From Beijerinckiaceae bacterium (GTDB lineage Bacteria; Pseudomonadota; Alphaproteobacteria; Rhizobiales; Beijerinckiaceae), in the NCBI GenBank assembly GCA_024304885.1, contig JALJOM010000001.1, forward strand, positions 1 to 64,000: a stretch of DNA of 64,000 nt, in the 5' to 3' direction. A program made the translations under genes and the position numbers. Below, piece after piece: positions 25,639 to 34,780 of this stretch. The notes below the pieces were generated by a model, which was given only the letters and a program-made list of their open reading frames with translations, had not been told where the DNA came from and did not search any database. How positions within the stretch are numbered: position 1 is the stretch's first letter; every line of letters begins with the position of its first letter.

Positions 25639-26790
25639 TCAACCCACGGGCGCGCGCTCGCCGAGGATCTCGACGAGCGCCGACGCGACGATGTCCACCT
25701 TTTCCTCGGTCATATTGTATCCCGACGGGAGGTTGACCCCGCATCGGGAAATCGGTGCGCCGCGCTCGTGCGGCGTCGTGAACCGCGTTGCCGTCGGTCG
25801 ATCGGCGAAGGCCGGCAGATCCGACAGGCGCGAGAAGAAGGGACGCGAGTCGATGTTGCGCTTGTCGAGCTCCGCCATCAGCGCGAGCTTGTCGAGCCCG
25901 AGCGAAGGATCGGGAACGACCGTCACCATCCAATAGCTGTTGAGGACGCCGGCCGGCTCGGCGTTCAGCGAGACGTTCCGCAAGCCGGAAAGCCGGCTCT
26001 TGTACCAATCGAAAATCGCGCGCTTGTGGGCGATCAAGGCATCGATCCGCTCCATTTGCGCGACGCCGAGCGCGGCCTGCACGGCGCTCATCCGATACTT
26101 GAAGGCGATCTCGCTGTTCTGGAAAAATCGGTCCTTCGGCTGGCGACCGTGGTCGCGCAGGAACAAGACGCGATCGAACAGGCTCGAATCGCCCGTGGCG
26201 AGCATGCCGCCTTCGCCGGTGGCGATCGTCTTGCTGCCGTGGAAGCTGAAGGCCGATACGCGTCCGAAGGCGCCGGCCTTGCGTCCGCGGGTGGACGAGC
26301 CGAGGGCTTCGGCCGCGTCCTCGACGAGATGCAGGCCGTAGCGGTCGGCGATCTTCTGCAATCGATCCCAGTCGCACATCGAGCCGTAGAGATCGACCCC
26401 GATGATGGCCTTGGTTCTCGGACCGATCGCAGCCTCGACCGCGTCGGGATCGATGCACCAGGTGTCCGGCAGGATATCGACGAGGACAGGCTCCGCGCCC
26501 ACATAGACGACCGGCGCGACGGACGCGATCCAGGTCACGTTCGGGACGATCACCTCGTCACCCGGACCTATGCCGAGAGCCGCCAGGGCGAGATGCAGCG
26601 CCGCCGTGCAATGCGGCACGCTGACCGCATGCGCGACGCCGATGTAGTCGGCGAGCATGCGCTCGAAACGTGCGTTGAACACGTAATGGTCCTGATACCA
26701 GGCCGTGCGCGCGGCTTCGGCGGCGAGCTCCGGCTCGCGATCCGTGATCGATGGGCCGGCCACGGGGATTCGTTCAGGGGAGACGATCAT
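25639..26790 (-). CDS. DegT/DnrJ/EryC1/StrS sugar aminotransferase
   Basis: A PLP enzyme that transaminates nucleotide-linked keto-sugars. The 383-residue protein has the fold-type I signature: substrate/PLP loop PHCTAALHLALAALG, VIVPNVTWIASV, LVEDAAEALGS with the PLP-ring Asp, and the Schiff-base Lys187 in FSFHGSKTIATGEGG. All catalytic residues are present. The ATG at 26790 has GGGGAG upstream. It is the last of a three-gene minus-strand set (C-methyltransferase, RmlC-like, aminotransferase), consistent with synthesis of a branched amino sugar. Confidence 0.92.
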   Translation of the reverse strand: MIVSPERIPVAGPSITDREPELAAEAARTAWYQDHYVFNARFERMLADYIGVAHAVSVPHCTAALHLALAALGIGPGDEVIVPNVTWIASVAPVVYVGAEPVLVDILPDTWCIDPDAVEAAIGPRTKAIIGVDLYGSMCDWDRLQKIADRYGLHLVEDAAEALGSSTRGRKAGAFGRVSAFSFHGSKTIATGEGGMLATGDSSLFDRVLFLRDHGRQPKDRFFQNSEIAFKYRMSAVQAALGVAQMERIDALIAHKRAIFDWYKSRLSGLRNVSLNAEPAGVLNSYWMVTVVPDPSLGLDKLALMAELDKRNIDSRPFFSRLSDLPAFADRPTATRFTTPHERGAPISRCGVNLPSGYNMTEEKVDIVASALVEILGERAPVG

Positions 26791-26858
26791 TCGATCTCGC
26801 GCAGAAAACGGGCGCTCGTAGAAGGACGAGGATCGCGACCGATCGGATCGTCTCGTTA

Positions 26859-27422
26859 TCAGCCATCGGAGCCCCGAGGCAAGCCGGGGGACGGACTCCA
26901 TGGGCAGGGCCAGGCGAGGTCGGCGTCGGCGATCACCTTCGGGTCGGCCGGCCAGACGATCCCGATCTCGGGATCGTCGTAGCGCAACCCGCGGGCATGA
27001 CCCGGAACATAGGCGCGGCTCATCTGGTAGAGGACGTCGGCGCGCGGCTCCAGCGTGAGAAAGCCGTGGGCGCAGCCTTCCGGGATGAAGAGCGCGTTGG
27101 CGCGCTCGGCATCGAGCCTGCGCGCGATCCAACCGCGAAAGGTCGGGCTCTCGGGCCGCACATCGATCACGACGTCGTGCACCGCGCCTGCGACCACCCG
27201 CACGATCTTGGCTTCCGCATAGGGCGGGTCCTGCCAATGCATGCCTCGCAACGTGAAGGCGGCGTCGTTGCGCGACAGGTTGATCTGGGTCGAGACGAAT
27301 TGGAGTCCCGCGGCGGCGAGCTCCTCCGGACAATAGAGCCGGGCGAAGAACCCGCGCGTGTCCCGGCGCGGCTCGGCCTCGATCTCGACGACCCCGGGGA
27401 TCTCGGTTTCGCGGAAGATCAT
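26859..27422 (-). CDS. rfbC: dTDP-4-dehydrorhamnose 3,5-epimerase-like protein
   Basis: A 187-residue cupin of the RmlC family, isomerising dTDP-4-keto-6-deoxyhexoses. Seen: DTRGFFARLYC, the active-site His region LRGMHWQDPP (RmlC usually has LRGLHYQ), VVIDVRPESPTF, FIPEGCAHGFLTL and a late Tyr/Asp pair (GLRYDDPEIGI, WP). The start overlaps the stop of the upstream methyltransferase by 4 bp. In branched-sugar loci such enzymes often epimerise at C3 or C5 only, so the exact product is open. Confidence 0.88.
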   Translation of the reverse strand: MIFRETEIPGVVEIEAEPRRDTRGFFARLYCPEELAAAGLQFVSTQINLSRNDAAFTLRGMHWQDPPYAEAKIVRVVAGAVHDVVIDVRPESPTFRGWIARRLDAERANALFIPEGCAHGFLTLEPRADVLYQMSRAYVPGHARGLRYDDPEIGIVWPADPKVIADADLAWPCPWSPSPGLPRGSDG

Positions 27423-28654
27423 TCGTAGATGCGCACGTGCGGCACGGCCGTCACGAATCTGCCCCCCCAGCTGCGCAGGACGGCCATCTGCTGCATGATC
27501 TCCTCGCGCAGGTTCCACGGCAATATGACGAGATAGTCCGGCCGCTTCCCCTCCAGAGCTTCGGGAGGCAGGATCGGGATATGGCTTCCCGGTAGGAGCT
27601 TGCCCTGCTTCGCGGCGCTGCGATCGAGCACGCAGGTGATGTCGGCGGCCGTCACGCCGCAGACATTGAGGAAGGTATTGCCTTTCGCCGCCGCGCCATA
27701 GGCCGCGACCGTCTTGCCCTCGGCCTTGGCTCTCGAGAGGAAATCGAGGAAGTCGCGCCGCACCTCCTTCACCTTGCTCGCATAGCCGGCATAGCCCTCG
27801 AGCGAATCGAGGTGCCACTCGCGCTCCTTCGCACGCAAGGCGCAAAGCCGCTCGGTCTCTTTATGTGCCGCCGCGGCGTGGCAGACGAAGAGCCGGAGCG
27901 AGCCGCCGTGGGTGTCGATCTCCTCGACGTCGAAGGCGCGAAGGCCGGCCTCGGCGAGAACACGCTCGACCACGACGAGCGAGAGATAGGAATAATGCTC
28001 GTGGTAGATCGTGTCGAACTGCGTTTCCCGGATCAGGTTGAGGATGTGGGGGAACTCGAAGGTGGACACGCCTTGCGCCTTCAGGATCAGAGGGAATCCT
28101 CCGATGAAGTCGGCGATGTCCGGCACATGCGCGAGCACGTTGTTGGCGGCCGTCAGGTCGGCCGCGACGCCCTGCGCAGCCAGCCGCTTCGCGGTCTCGA
28201 CGCCGAAGAAGGCGACCTCCGTCGGCACGTTCTTCGCCTGGGCGGCTTCCGCGACATTGGCCGCGGGCTCGATCCCGAGAACCGGCACGCCGGCGGCGAC
28301 GAAATGCTTCAGCAGATAGCCGTCGTTCGAGGCGACCTCGACCACGAGCGAACTCGCGCCGAGACCGAAGCGCGCGATCATCGCGAGTGCGTAGCGGCGC
28401 GCATGCTCGACCCAGGAATCGGAATAGGACGAGAAATAGGCGTAGTCCGAGAAGATCGCCTCCGGTTCGACGGGCGCCTCGACCTGGACCAGGAAGCAGG
28501 TCGAGCATACGCGGGCATGGAGCGGATAGGCTCGGTCCGCGCCTTGCGCGATCTCTGCCGCCGTAAGATAGCTGTTGGCGAGAGGCGTCGGGCCGAGATC
28601 GACGAAGTCGTGCTCGAGGCGCGACCCGCACAGGCGGCAGAGGGGTTCGTTCAT
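27419..28654 (-). CDS. Sugar C-methyltransferase
   Basis: A 411-residue protein with the three-part layout of C-methyltransferases such as TcaB9/NovU: an N-terminal zinc-binding domain (CRLCGS at about 6-11 and CSTC), a SAM domain with VVEVASNDGYLLKHF and VPVLGIEPAANVAEAA, and a C-terminal Rossmann-like domain with VAAYGAAAKGNTFLN. The catalytic His pair is seen in YHEHYSYLS. It likely adds a methyl branch to a dTDP-keto-sugar and works with the RmlC-like and aminotransferase genes that follow. The ATG at 28654 is preferred over an upstream extension. Confidence 0.88.
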   Translation of the reverse strand: MNEPLCRLCGSRLEHDFVDLGPTPLANSYLTAAEIAQGADRAYPLHARVCSTCFLVQVEAPVEPEAIFSDYAYFSSYSDSWVEHARRYALAMIARFGLGASSLVVEVASNDGYLLKHFVAAGVPVLGIEPAANVAEAAQAKNVPTEVAFFGVETAKRLAAQGVAADLTAANNVLAHVPDIADFIGGFPLILKAQGVSTFEFPHILNLIRETQFDTIYHEHYSYLSLVVVERVLAEAGLRAFDVEEIDTHGGSLRLFVCHAAAAHKETERLCALRAKEREWHLDSLEGYAGYASKVKEVRRDFLDFLSRAKAEGKTVAAYGAAAKGNTFLNVCGVTAADITCVLDRSAAKQGKLLPGSHIPILPPEALEGKRPDYLVILPWNLREEIMQQMAVLRSWGGRFVTAVPHVRIYE

Positions 28655-28923
28655 CGGCGGACCTTGGTGTCCTTCTGGAAGCAGCAGCTCGGGCCGAGCG
28701 CGTGAACGAGCCATGCGATCCTCTCGAGCCCGACCTCGGGGTCACGAGCTTAACGCTTCGCCTTTCGGCGAGGCGAGCTTTTTGTCCGGCCATGACCCGC
28801 GATCGACGGCGGCGCTCGGTTCGTCACGGGTACGAGGAGATGCGAGCGGGGCGGAAGCCGGTGTAGCCCACCTGCCTTCCGCTTGCTATGCTCCCGCCCG
28901 TGGATCTGACGGAGCCAGCGCCG

Positions 28924-29478
28924 ATGAAACCATTGTGTCGTACTCACCAGAGCCGTGTGCCGTCGAGTCTCGCGTGCGCCCTTATGCTCGGCGCCCTCGC
29001 GAGCCTCGCCGGGGTGGCAGGAGCGGAACCAGCCCCGCCGATCAAGCTCGCGGTCTTCGATTTCGAGCTCGAGGATTTCAGCGCCGGAGCCGGGCTCGGC
29101 GATAGCGCGCGGGATTCCGGCTACCTCGCGCAGGCCACGAGCGAAGCGCGCCGGCTCGTGGCGCAGTCGGGACGTTATACCCTCGTCGAGACCGCGAGCG
29201 TCGATGCCGGGGCCGCGAAAGAGCACGCGCTGCGCAAGTGCGACGGCTGCGAGGCCGCGATCGCCGGAAAGCTCGGCGCCGATCAATCCCTCGTCGGAAT
29301 CGTGCACCGGGTCAGCCGAACCGAATATTGGATCCGCTATCAAATCCGCGACGCCCGGACCGGCGACCCTGTTGCGAGCGCGCGGACCGAGCTTCGGCTC
29401 GGCGCGGACTATTCCTGGGATCGCGGTGCCCGCTGGCTGATCGAGAAGCGCCTCCTCGCGAGCCGAGACCGGTCGTAG
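28924..29478 (+). CDS. DUF2380 secreted protein
   Basis: A 184-residue protein with a signal peptide (SSLACALMLGALASLAGVAG, cut near AGAEP) and a DUF2380-type domain: LAVFDFELEDFS, RRLVAQSGRYTLVET, a CDGCEAAIAGKLGADQSLVG segment with a Cys pair, and a WDRGARWLIEKRLL tail. The family is periplasmic and of unknown function, widespread in Hyphomicrobiales. ATG 28924 is used. A module B/A repeat pair follows its stop. Confidence 0.78.
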   Translation: MKPLCRTHQSRVPSSLACALMLGALASLAGVAGAEPAPPIKLAVFDFELEDFSAGAGLGDSARDSGYLAQATSEARRLVAQSGRYTLVETASVDAGAAKEHALRKCDGCEAAIAGKLGADQSLVGIVHRVSRTEYWIRYQIRDARTGDPVASARTELRLGADYSWDRGARWLIEKRLLASRDRS

Positions 29479-29482
29479 GGCG

Positions 29483-29601
29483 CTAGATCACGATGACTTT
29501 GGATCGAATCGATCCAAGGTCATGAAACGTGATCGATTCCACAAGATTAGAGCGGGATACGGGCGGAAAGCCAGTGTCCGCTTTTCCTCGTCCCGCGCTA
29601 G
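29483..29601 (+). repeat. Repeat module B, copy 2
   Basis: CTAGATCACGATGACTTTGG through CCTCGTCCCGCGCTAG, immediately after the DUF2380 gene; directly joined to a partial module A. Confidence 0.88.
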
Positions 29602-29658
29602 AGCGGTTTCCGATCCAGTGGACTCGGAAATCCGCTTTATTTCCTTGTTTTGTCGCAT
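29598..29658 (-). repeat. Repeat module A, copy 6 (partial)
   Basis: Only the terminal hairpin (GGTTTCCGATCCAGTGGACT...) and the TTGTTTTGTCGCAT part remain; the CCAGCGAAGTGG half is missing. Confidence 0.75.
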
Positions 29659-29740
29659 AGCGCATCCTTCCGATCCTGGGACAAGAATGCACCATCGAGA
29701 TCCGGGATTGAACACCTAGCCTCAGCAGCCTGTGTGAAGG

Positions 29741-31039
29741 CTACTCCGCGGCGCGCTTGAACTCCGGCAAGGTGCAGCGGCCGTCGTCCGTCTCGCGCTT
29801 GAACGCGACGACGTTCGGCTGTGCGACGAAGGGCAGCTTCAGCGTTTCCCAGACATCGACCATGGCCTCGACCAGCTCGACGACATGGACATCGCTGTGG
29901 AGCGGTCCAGGAGTGATGCGCAGCCGCTCCGTGCCCTTGGCGACCGTCGGATAGTTGATCGGCTGGATATAGATCGAATGGCGCTCGAGCAGCATGTCGC
30001 TCGCCCGCTTGCAGAGCTCGGCGTCACCGACGAGAACCGGGACGATGTGCGAGGGGTTCGCCATGACCGGGAGGCCCGCCGCGCTCAGCGCATGCTTGGT
30101 GAGGAGCGCCTGGCGCTGGTGGCGCGCCCGGATCTCCGCGCCCTCGGGGTCTTTCAGGAGCCGCACGGCGCGGCGCGCCGCCGCGGCGACCGGCGGGGGC
30201 AGGGCGGTCGTGAAGATGAAGGCCGGCGCATAGGAGCGCACGGCATCGACGATCGAGCCGTCGGCGGCGATATAGCCGCCGAGCGTGCCGAAGCCCTTGG
30301 CGAGGGTGCCCTCGATGACGTCGATCCGATGCATCACCCCGTCGCGCTCGGCGATCCCGCCCCCGTGAGGGCCGTAGAGGCCGACCGCATGGACCTCGTC
30401 CATATAGGTCATCGCGGAATAGCGGCGGGCGAGGTCGGCGATGCCGGCGATCGGCGCGATGTCGCCGTCCATGGAATAGAGGCTCTCGAAGACGATCAGC
30501 TTGGCCCGCTCCGTCCCGGCCTCGGCGAGGAGCTCTTCGAGATGGGCGAGATCATTGTGGCGGAAGACTTTCCGCTCGGCCTTGGACCTCTTGACCCCCT
30601 CGATCATCGAGTTGTGATTGAGCTCGTCGGAGAGGATGAGGCAATTCGGCAGAAGATCGCCGATCGTCGAAATCGTGGCGAAATTGGAGATCCAGCCAGA
30701 GGTGAAGACGAGCGCCGCGTCCTTGCCGTGCAGGTCGGCGAGCTCGGCTTCGAGCTCGACGAGCAGGTGATTGGTCCCGGAAATGTTGCGGGTGCCGCCG
30801 GCGCCGACCCCGTGGCGCGTCGCCGCGCCGGTCATCGCTGCGACGACCTCCGGATGACGGCCCATGCAGAGATAATCGTTGGAGCACCAGATGACGACGT
30901 CCCGCGGGAGCGCCTCGTCGCGTCGCCAGAGGGCCTGCGGAAAGGCCGCCGTGTCGCGTTCGAGATCCGCGAAGATTCGGTACCGACGCTCGTTCTTCAG
31001 CCTGGAGATCGCATCGTCGAAGTAGCGGCGGTACTCCAT
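29741..31039 (-). CDS. hemA: 5-aminolevulinate synthase
   Basis: Condenses glycine with succinyl-CoA to 5-aminolevulinate, the first step of heme (and any bacteriochlorophyll or cobalamin) synthesis by the C4 route. The 432-residue PLP enzyme contains [28 protein letters not shown], the PLP Asp in [13 protein letters not shown] and the Schiff-base Lys248 in EGTLAKGFG. Full length. ATG 31039 gives the usual [11 protein letters not shown]-type start; the longer frame is repeat sequence. An unrelated-position remnant of hemB is found at 62.9 kb. Confidence 0.95.
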   Translation of the reverse strand: MEYRRYFDDAISRLKNERRYRIFADLERDTAAFPQALWRRDEALPRDVVIWCSNDYLCMGRHPEVVAAMTGAATRHGVGAGGTRNISGTNHLLVELEAELADLHGKDAALVFTSGWISNFATISTIGDLLPNCLILSDELNHNSMIEGVKRSKAERKVFRHNDLAHLEELLAEAGTERAKLIVFESLYSMDGDIAPIAGIADLARRYSAMTYMDEVHAVGLYGPHGGGIAERDGVMHRIDVIEGTLAKGFGTLGGYIAADGSIVDAVRSYAPAFIFTTALPPPVAAAARRAVRLLKDPEGAEIRARHQRQALLTKHALSAAGLPVMANPSHIVPVLVGDAELCKRASDMLLERHSIYIQPINYPTVAKGTERLRITPGPLHSDVHVVELVEAMVDVWETLKLPFVAQPNVVAFKRETDDGRCTLPEFKRAAE

Positions 31040-31130
31040 GCCGAACGTTCCCTGCTTGGTTGCCCCGAGCCATGCCCCGTGCAGCACGGAGCAGCGCCGA
31101 TTGCTTCTGGCCGTTTCGTCAGGCCGGGCA

Positions 31131-31298
31131 AGAGCGCCTTCCGTTCCGTCGGAATCGGAAAGCAGCTCTAGCTTCTTGCCTTGTCGCATTTTCGCATCGG
31201 TGTCGATCTTTCGAAACATTGCGAGTTCGCTGTTGCGATAGATCGCAAGCGATGAGATCGACATGCGAACCAGTGCCCGCCTGGCGGGAAAATGTTCC
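31131..31298 (-). repeat. Repeat module A, copy 7 with internal insertion
   Basis: The hairpin half and TTGTCGCATTTTCGC lie at 31131-31195, the GCGAACCAGTGCCCGC half at 31264-31298. About 65 bp of extra sequence (with ATCTTTCGAAACATTGCG) separates them. It lies upstream of hemA. Confidence 0.65.
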
Positions 31299-31532
31299 AG
31301 GTCGGTTCACGGGAAGGAATACTGCGAGGACGCGCCTTCGGTTCTCGGCTCGGTGCCGAGCCTCGTCCCGCGCCCGCCTCACCGTCTCCGCGCCGAGCAT
31401 GCCCGCGCCGGCCGCAGCTTTCGAAACGTCTCGCCGCATCAGATACGGGTAGCTTTGCATCACTCGTCGGTTTATTGGACTTCCCCCCGGTCGTCAATTC
31501 GTCATTGTCATCGATCCAAGCCCGCGATCCAA

Positions 31533-32543
31533 ATGCGCATCCTCGTGACCGGCAGCGCCGGCTTCATCGGCTTCCATGTCGCGCGCCGCCTGCTCGAGCA
31601 GGGCCACGAGGTCACGGGGCTCGACGGCTTCACGCCCTATTACGACCGAGCCCTCAAGCTTCGGCGGCACGAGATCCTCGCGGAATACTCGGGCTATGCC
31701 GGGCACGATGTCCTGCTCGAGGACGCCGAGACGCTCGCGAGCCTGTACGGAAAAGGCTTCGACGAGGTTTTCCATTTCGCGGCGCAAGCCGGGGTTCGCT
31801 ACAGCCTCGAAAATCCGAAGAGCTACATCGACGCCAATATCACCGGGACCTATAACCTGCTCGAGCTGATGCGGGCCTTGCCGCCGCGCCACGCGCTTCT
31901 GGCGTCGACATCCTCGGTCTATGGCGCGAACGCGAAGATCCCGTTTCGCGAGATCGATCGCGCCGACCATCCGCTGACGCTCTATGCAGCCACCAAGAAG
32001 TCGACCGAGGAGATGGCCCACGCCTACAGCCACCTGTTCGGGATCCCGATCACGATGCTGCGCTTCTTCACGGTCTACGGGCCGTGGAGCCGGCCGGACA
32101 TGGCCCCGATCAAGTTCGCCGCGGCCCTGTTCGACGGCCGACCGATCGACATCTACAATTACGGGAAGATGCGCCGCGACTTCACCTTCGTCGGCGATCT
32201 CGCGGAAGCCATCGTCCTGCTTGCGGGGAAGGCACCGCCGCGGCCCGGGGCGGACGGAAGCGGCCTGCCCGACATCGACAGCCTGTCGCCGGTCGCACCT
32301 TGGCGCGTCGTCAACATCGGCGCCGAGCGACCGGTCGAGCTCATGGAGTTCGTGAAGACCCTGGAGGCCTCGACCGGCCGCGTGGCGAAATGCAACTTCA
32401 TGGAAATGCAGCCGGGCGACGTGCCCGTCACGTACGCCGATACCAGTTTGCTTTCCGCCCTGACCGGCTTCAAGCCGACGACCCCGCTCGCCGACGGCGT
32501 TGCGGCTTTCGTGGCTTGGTATCGAGAGTATTATCGGGTTTGA
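31533..32543 (+). CDS. UDP-glucuronate 4-epimerase-like SDR
   Basis: An extended short-chain dehydrogenase that interconverts nucleotide sugars, most like UDP-glucuronate 4-epimerases. In the 336-residue protein: NAD loop GSAGFIG at 7-13, DGFTPYYD, HFAAQAGVRYS, the Ser in STSSVYG, the YAATKK catalytic Tyr/Lys pair, RFFTVYGPWSRPDMA and RDFTFVGD. The ATG at 31533 sits directly at the Rossmann start. It may feed capsule or lipopolysaccharide synthesis with the sugar genes 3-5 kb upstream. Confidence 0.9.
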   Translation: MRILVTGSAGFIGFHVARRLLEQGHEVTGLDGFTPYYDRALKLRRHEILAEYSGYAGHDVLLEDAETLASLYGKGFDEVFHFAAQAGVRYSLENPKSYIDANITGTYNLLELMRALPPRHALLASTSSVYGANAKIPFREIDRADHPLTLYAATKKSTEEMAHAYSHLFGIPITMLRFFTVYGPWSRPDMAPIKFAAALFDGRPIDIYNYGKMRRDFTFVGDLAEAIVLLAGKAPPRPGADGSGLPDIDSLSPVAPWRVVNIGAERPVELMEFVKTLEASTGRVAKCNFMEMQPGDVPVTYADTSLLSALTGFKPTTPLADGVAAFVAWYREYYRV

Positions 32544-32550
32544 GCCGGGC

Positions 32551-32622
32551 TTAGAGCAATTTCCAGGGAACCGGGCACCGGTTCGCGTCGCGAACTTGCG
32601 ATAAAATCAAAAAAGTAGAGTT
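32551..32622 (+). repeat. Repeat module A, copy 8 (3'-truncated)
   Basis: AGAGCAATTTCCAGGGAACC through GATAAAATCAAAAAAGTAGAG; the terminal hairpin is lost. Directly after the epimerase gene. Confidence 0.8.
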
Positions 32623-32705
32623 GGTGCCGAACCGGCATCGTGGCCCGGGCTCGTCCGGGCCACGCTTCGTGATGTCGTTGGTTTCCGATACGGCCAACGG
32701 CCGTG

Positions 32706-33347
32706 TCACGGCGTGACGGTTCCGCGCGCGCGACCGCCGGAGACCTTGCAGGAGCATCCGCCTCCGATATAGGACGCGTTGCGCAGCAAGCATGTCTTGA
32801 CGGACGTCGCGCAATGCATGCCGATGCTCCCCGTGGCGACGCTGCGTCCGGTCACGAGCGGCGCAGTCTGCGTGTAGGCGTAGTAGGGGCGCGGCTGGTA
32901 GGTGCCGTAAGCGCCATAGTAGCTGTCATAGGGCCAGCTATAAGAGTAGTAGGAAGAGGAGGGCCAGCCGTAGCCCCAACCCCAGCCGCTCCCCCAGTAG
33001 GGAGAGGTCGCCGCCCAGCCGAGCCCGAGTCCCGCATAGGCAGGCCACCAGCCGCCGCGCCAGCCCCAACCGCGGTTCCAGCCCCAACCGCCCCAACCGC
33101 GGTTCCAGCCCCAACCGCCGCGCCAACCGACCCCGTGCCAGCCGCCACGCCAGCCGGCGCCGTGCCAGCCACCACGCCAGCCGGCGCCGTGCCAGCCACC
33201 ACGCCAGCCTCCACCGTGCCAGCCTCCACCGTGCCAGCCTCCACCACGCCAGCCGCCGCCGCGCCAAGCCCATGCATCGCTCACGCCGCCGACGAGCAGG
33301 GCCGAGCCGAGCCCGATTGTGGCGATCATGATCCAAAATCGTCTCAT
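32706..33347 (-). CDS. Secreted Trp/Gly-repeat protein with C-terminal four-Cys motif (paralogue 1)
   Basis: A 213-residue exported protein: signal peptide MRRFWIMIATIGLGSALLVG cut near DAWA, then about 65 residues of tandem WRGGWHGAG-type repeats, a Trp/Tyr/Ser-rich middle, and a C-terminal motif of about 45 residues with four Cys (GMHCATS, TCLLRNAS, GCSCK, then ARGTVTP). The same motif ends the paralogues at 36438, 36974 and the split gene between. The start has GGAG 8 bp upstream, as in the other copies. Function unknown. The Cys spacing suggests two disulfides or a metal or heme-independent redox site; that is a guess. A sigma-EcfG-like promoter lies 87 bp upstream. Confidence 0.78.
   Translation of the reverse strand: MRRFWIMIATIGLGSALLVGGVSDAWAWRGGGWRGGGWHGGGWHGGGWRGGWHGAGWRGGWHGAGWRGGWHGVGWRGGWGWNRGWGGWGWNRGWGWRGGWWPAYAGLGLGWAATSPYWGSGWGWGYGWPSSSYYSYSWPYDSYYGAYGTYQPRPYYAYTQTAPLVTGRSVATGSIGMHCATSVKTCLLRNASYIGGGCSCKVSGGRARGTVTP
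33055..33260. repeat. In-frame tandem repeats encoding Trp/Gly blocks
   Basis: Repeats of 15 and 30 bp (units such as GCCAGCCACCACGCCAGCC) within paralogue 1, coding on the minus strand for WRGGWHGAG and WHGGG blocks. Likely length-variable. Confidence 0.8.
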
Positions 33348-33433
33348 TGCGCCATCTCCTTCCGAATCCGACGGCCTGCCACGCCCGAAGGAAGCTCGAG
33401 ACCGGGTCGGGATCGCAGGACAATCTGCTGCGG

Positions 33434-33459
33434 AACTCCGGAATGCCATCGAATGTTCC
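33434..33459 (-). promoter_or_regulatory. Sigma-EcfG-like promoter of paralogue 1
   Basis: On the minus strand GGAAC (33459-33455), 17 bp, then AGTT (33437-33434). One base off the GGAAC-N17-CGTT consensus of the alphaproteobacterial general stress sigma factor. The surrounding sequence resembles the promoter at 37518-37543. Confidence 0.5.
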
Positions 33460-33559
33460 ACGCGGCTCTTGCCAAGCCGTGGACGGCGGAAACAGCTCGA
33501 GCGCTCCGGATGATCCGAAGCCGAGTTCCTCGACAATGTCGGCTCTCGTCGAGACGAGG

Positions 33560-33786
33560 TCATTGTCGAGCAACGACTCTGCCTCGCACGCGGCGGCCGG
33601 TGACCTTACAGAAGCAGGGGGCGCCGACAGGAGAGGCTTCGCGCAGCGAGCACGTCGTCTCGCTCGTGGAGCAAGACATGCCGACGGTCCCGCCAGCGCT
33701 GCTCCGCCCAGTCACGACCGGAGGCGGAGGATAGGCGAAGTAATAGGAGGGAGCCCGGTAGGTGCACACAATCGGGCTGAAGCAGG
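33560..33786 (-). pseudogene. Four-Cys family paralogue 2, C-terminal half (split by IS)
   Basis: Encodes the end of a family member: APSYYFAYPPPPVVTGRSS then GMSCSTS, TCSLREAS, CFCK and a diverged tail RVRGRVVARQ instead of ARGTVTP. Removing the element at 33787-36111 and one 8-bp target copy joins it in frame to the half at 36112-36339, giving a 148-codon frame comparable with the 151-residue paralogue 4. Confidence 0.85.
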
Positions 33787-33968
33787 GGTAGTGTCTCAGT
33801 TTGAATTTTCTGCTTGATAACGAGCCGTAGCGGTCTCGATTCGCTTGTGCTAAAAATAGGGTAGCGGAGAATCGCGCTGCATCAAAAGTTGCGATTTGTC
33901 AACGTGCGCTTATCTCCGATCCTCGACATTCGCCTAACGTCGAGGGCTTGACAACTAAGGACCGGATC

Positions 33969-34187
33969 ATGCCGCGCGGACCGCAGGGCCAGAAAAGGCC
34001 AGCCGACTCGATCGGGTGCGCGGTCATGGTTGGCCGCATAGCGACCGGGGAAATCGAAGAGACCCTGAAAGAGCCGTCTGGGAAGGTTCGCTCCGGTAAA
34101 GCCGGATCGAAAGCGCGTGCCGAAAAACTCTCACAGGAGGCGCGCTCTGCCATCGCCAAAAAGGCGGCGGCGGCGCGGTGGGGATGA
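33969..34187 (+). CDS. Small basic protein in the transposon
   Basis: A 72-residue protein beginning PRGPQGQKRPADSIGCAVMV and ending with a Lys/Ala-rich helix (AEKLSQEARSAIAKKAAAAR). The C-terminus resembles small histone-like or nucleic-acid-binding tails often found beside toxin-antitoxin genes; function unknown. AAGGACC precedes the ATG. It overlaps the next gene by 4 bp, so it forms one operon with the antitoxin and toxin. An inverted repeat CCTCGAC/GTCGAGG (33921-33927, 33939-33945) lies 23 bp upstream and could be an operator. Confidence 0.7.
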   Translation: MPRGPQGQKRPADSIGCAVMVGRIATGEIEETLKEPSGKVRSGKAGSKARAEKLSQEARSAIAKKAAAARWG

Positions 34188-34780
34188 TGTCGCCGGACAA
34201 TATGGTTTTATCATATACGGTTCCAGTAGCTGCTTTCCGTTCTAGGAAGGCCGCGCAAATGTGCGCGTTTTTTGCTGCAAAGGCAGGCGGATCAATAGAA
34301 AAACTAAAGCTTATAAAATTAATCTATTTCGCTGAACGAGGCTCGTTGCGAGAACATGGGTTCCCCATGCTCTTTGATGAGTTCTATTCTCTCCCTCATG
34401 GGCCTATATGCTCGTGTGCGTTGAATGGTATTAATGGCGTCATATCAGCCGAAATTGAGCCTATTTGGGGTGAATATATTGCCAGGACCGGCAACATAGT
34501 TGTTCCTATTAGGTCTTTTGACATTTCTGATCTTGACGAATTTAGCCAAGCGGAAGAAGATATATTAAATGATATTTGGGATCAACTTGGGCATATGTCT
34601 GCGTCTCAACTTCGTAATTATTCGCACGCAAATTGCCCAGAATATACGGAAGTCGAGAGAGGCAGACTACCTATTACTTATAGTGAAGTAATGGCAGCGC
34701 TTGGCGCTACCGATTGCCATGAGATAGATGAGGAAATCAGAGGGATCCGTAGAGCCGAGAGCATACTTTGCGGTGAATAA
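34184..34780 (+). CDS. Panacea-domain (DUF4065/SocA-like) antitoxin
   Basis: A 198-residue protein with the Panacea fold seen in SocA and many antitoxins: KLKLIKLIYFAERGSLREHG, PMLFDEFYSLPHGPICS, then the helical end with ILNDIWDQLGHMSASQLRNY and SEVMAALG. Panacea antitoxins neutralise diverse toxins encoded next to them. It overlaps the basic protein (ATGA-type) and ends in TAATG, where the stop shares one base with the toxin start. GC content is far below the backbone. Partner identity is taken from the coupling. Confidence 0.85.
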   Translation: MMSPDNMVLSYTVPVAAFRSRKAAQMCAFFAAKAGGSIEKLKLIKLIYFAERGSLREHGFPMLFDEFYSLPHGPICSCALNGINGVISAEIEPIWGEYIARTGNIVVPIRSFDISDLDEFSQAEEDILNDIWDQLGHMSASQLRNYSHANCPEYTEVERGRLPITYSEVMAALGATDCHEIDEEIRGIRRAESILCGE

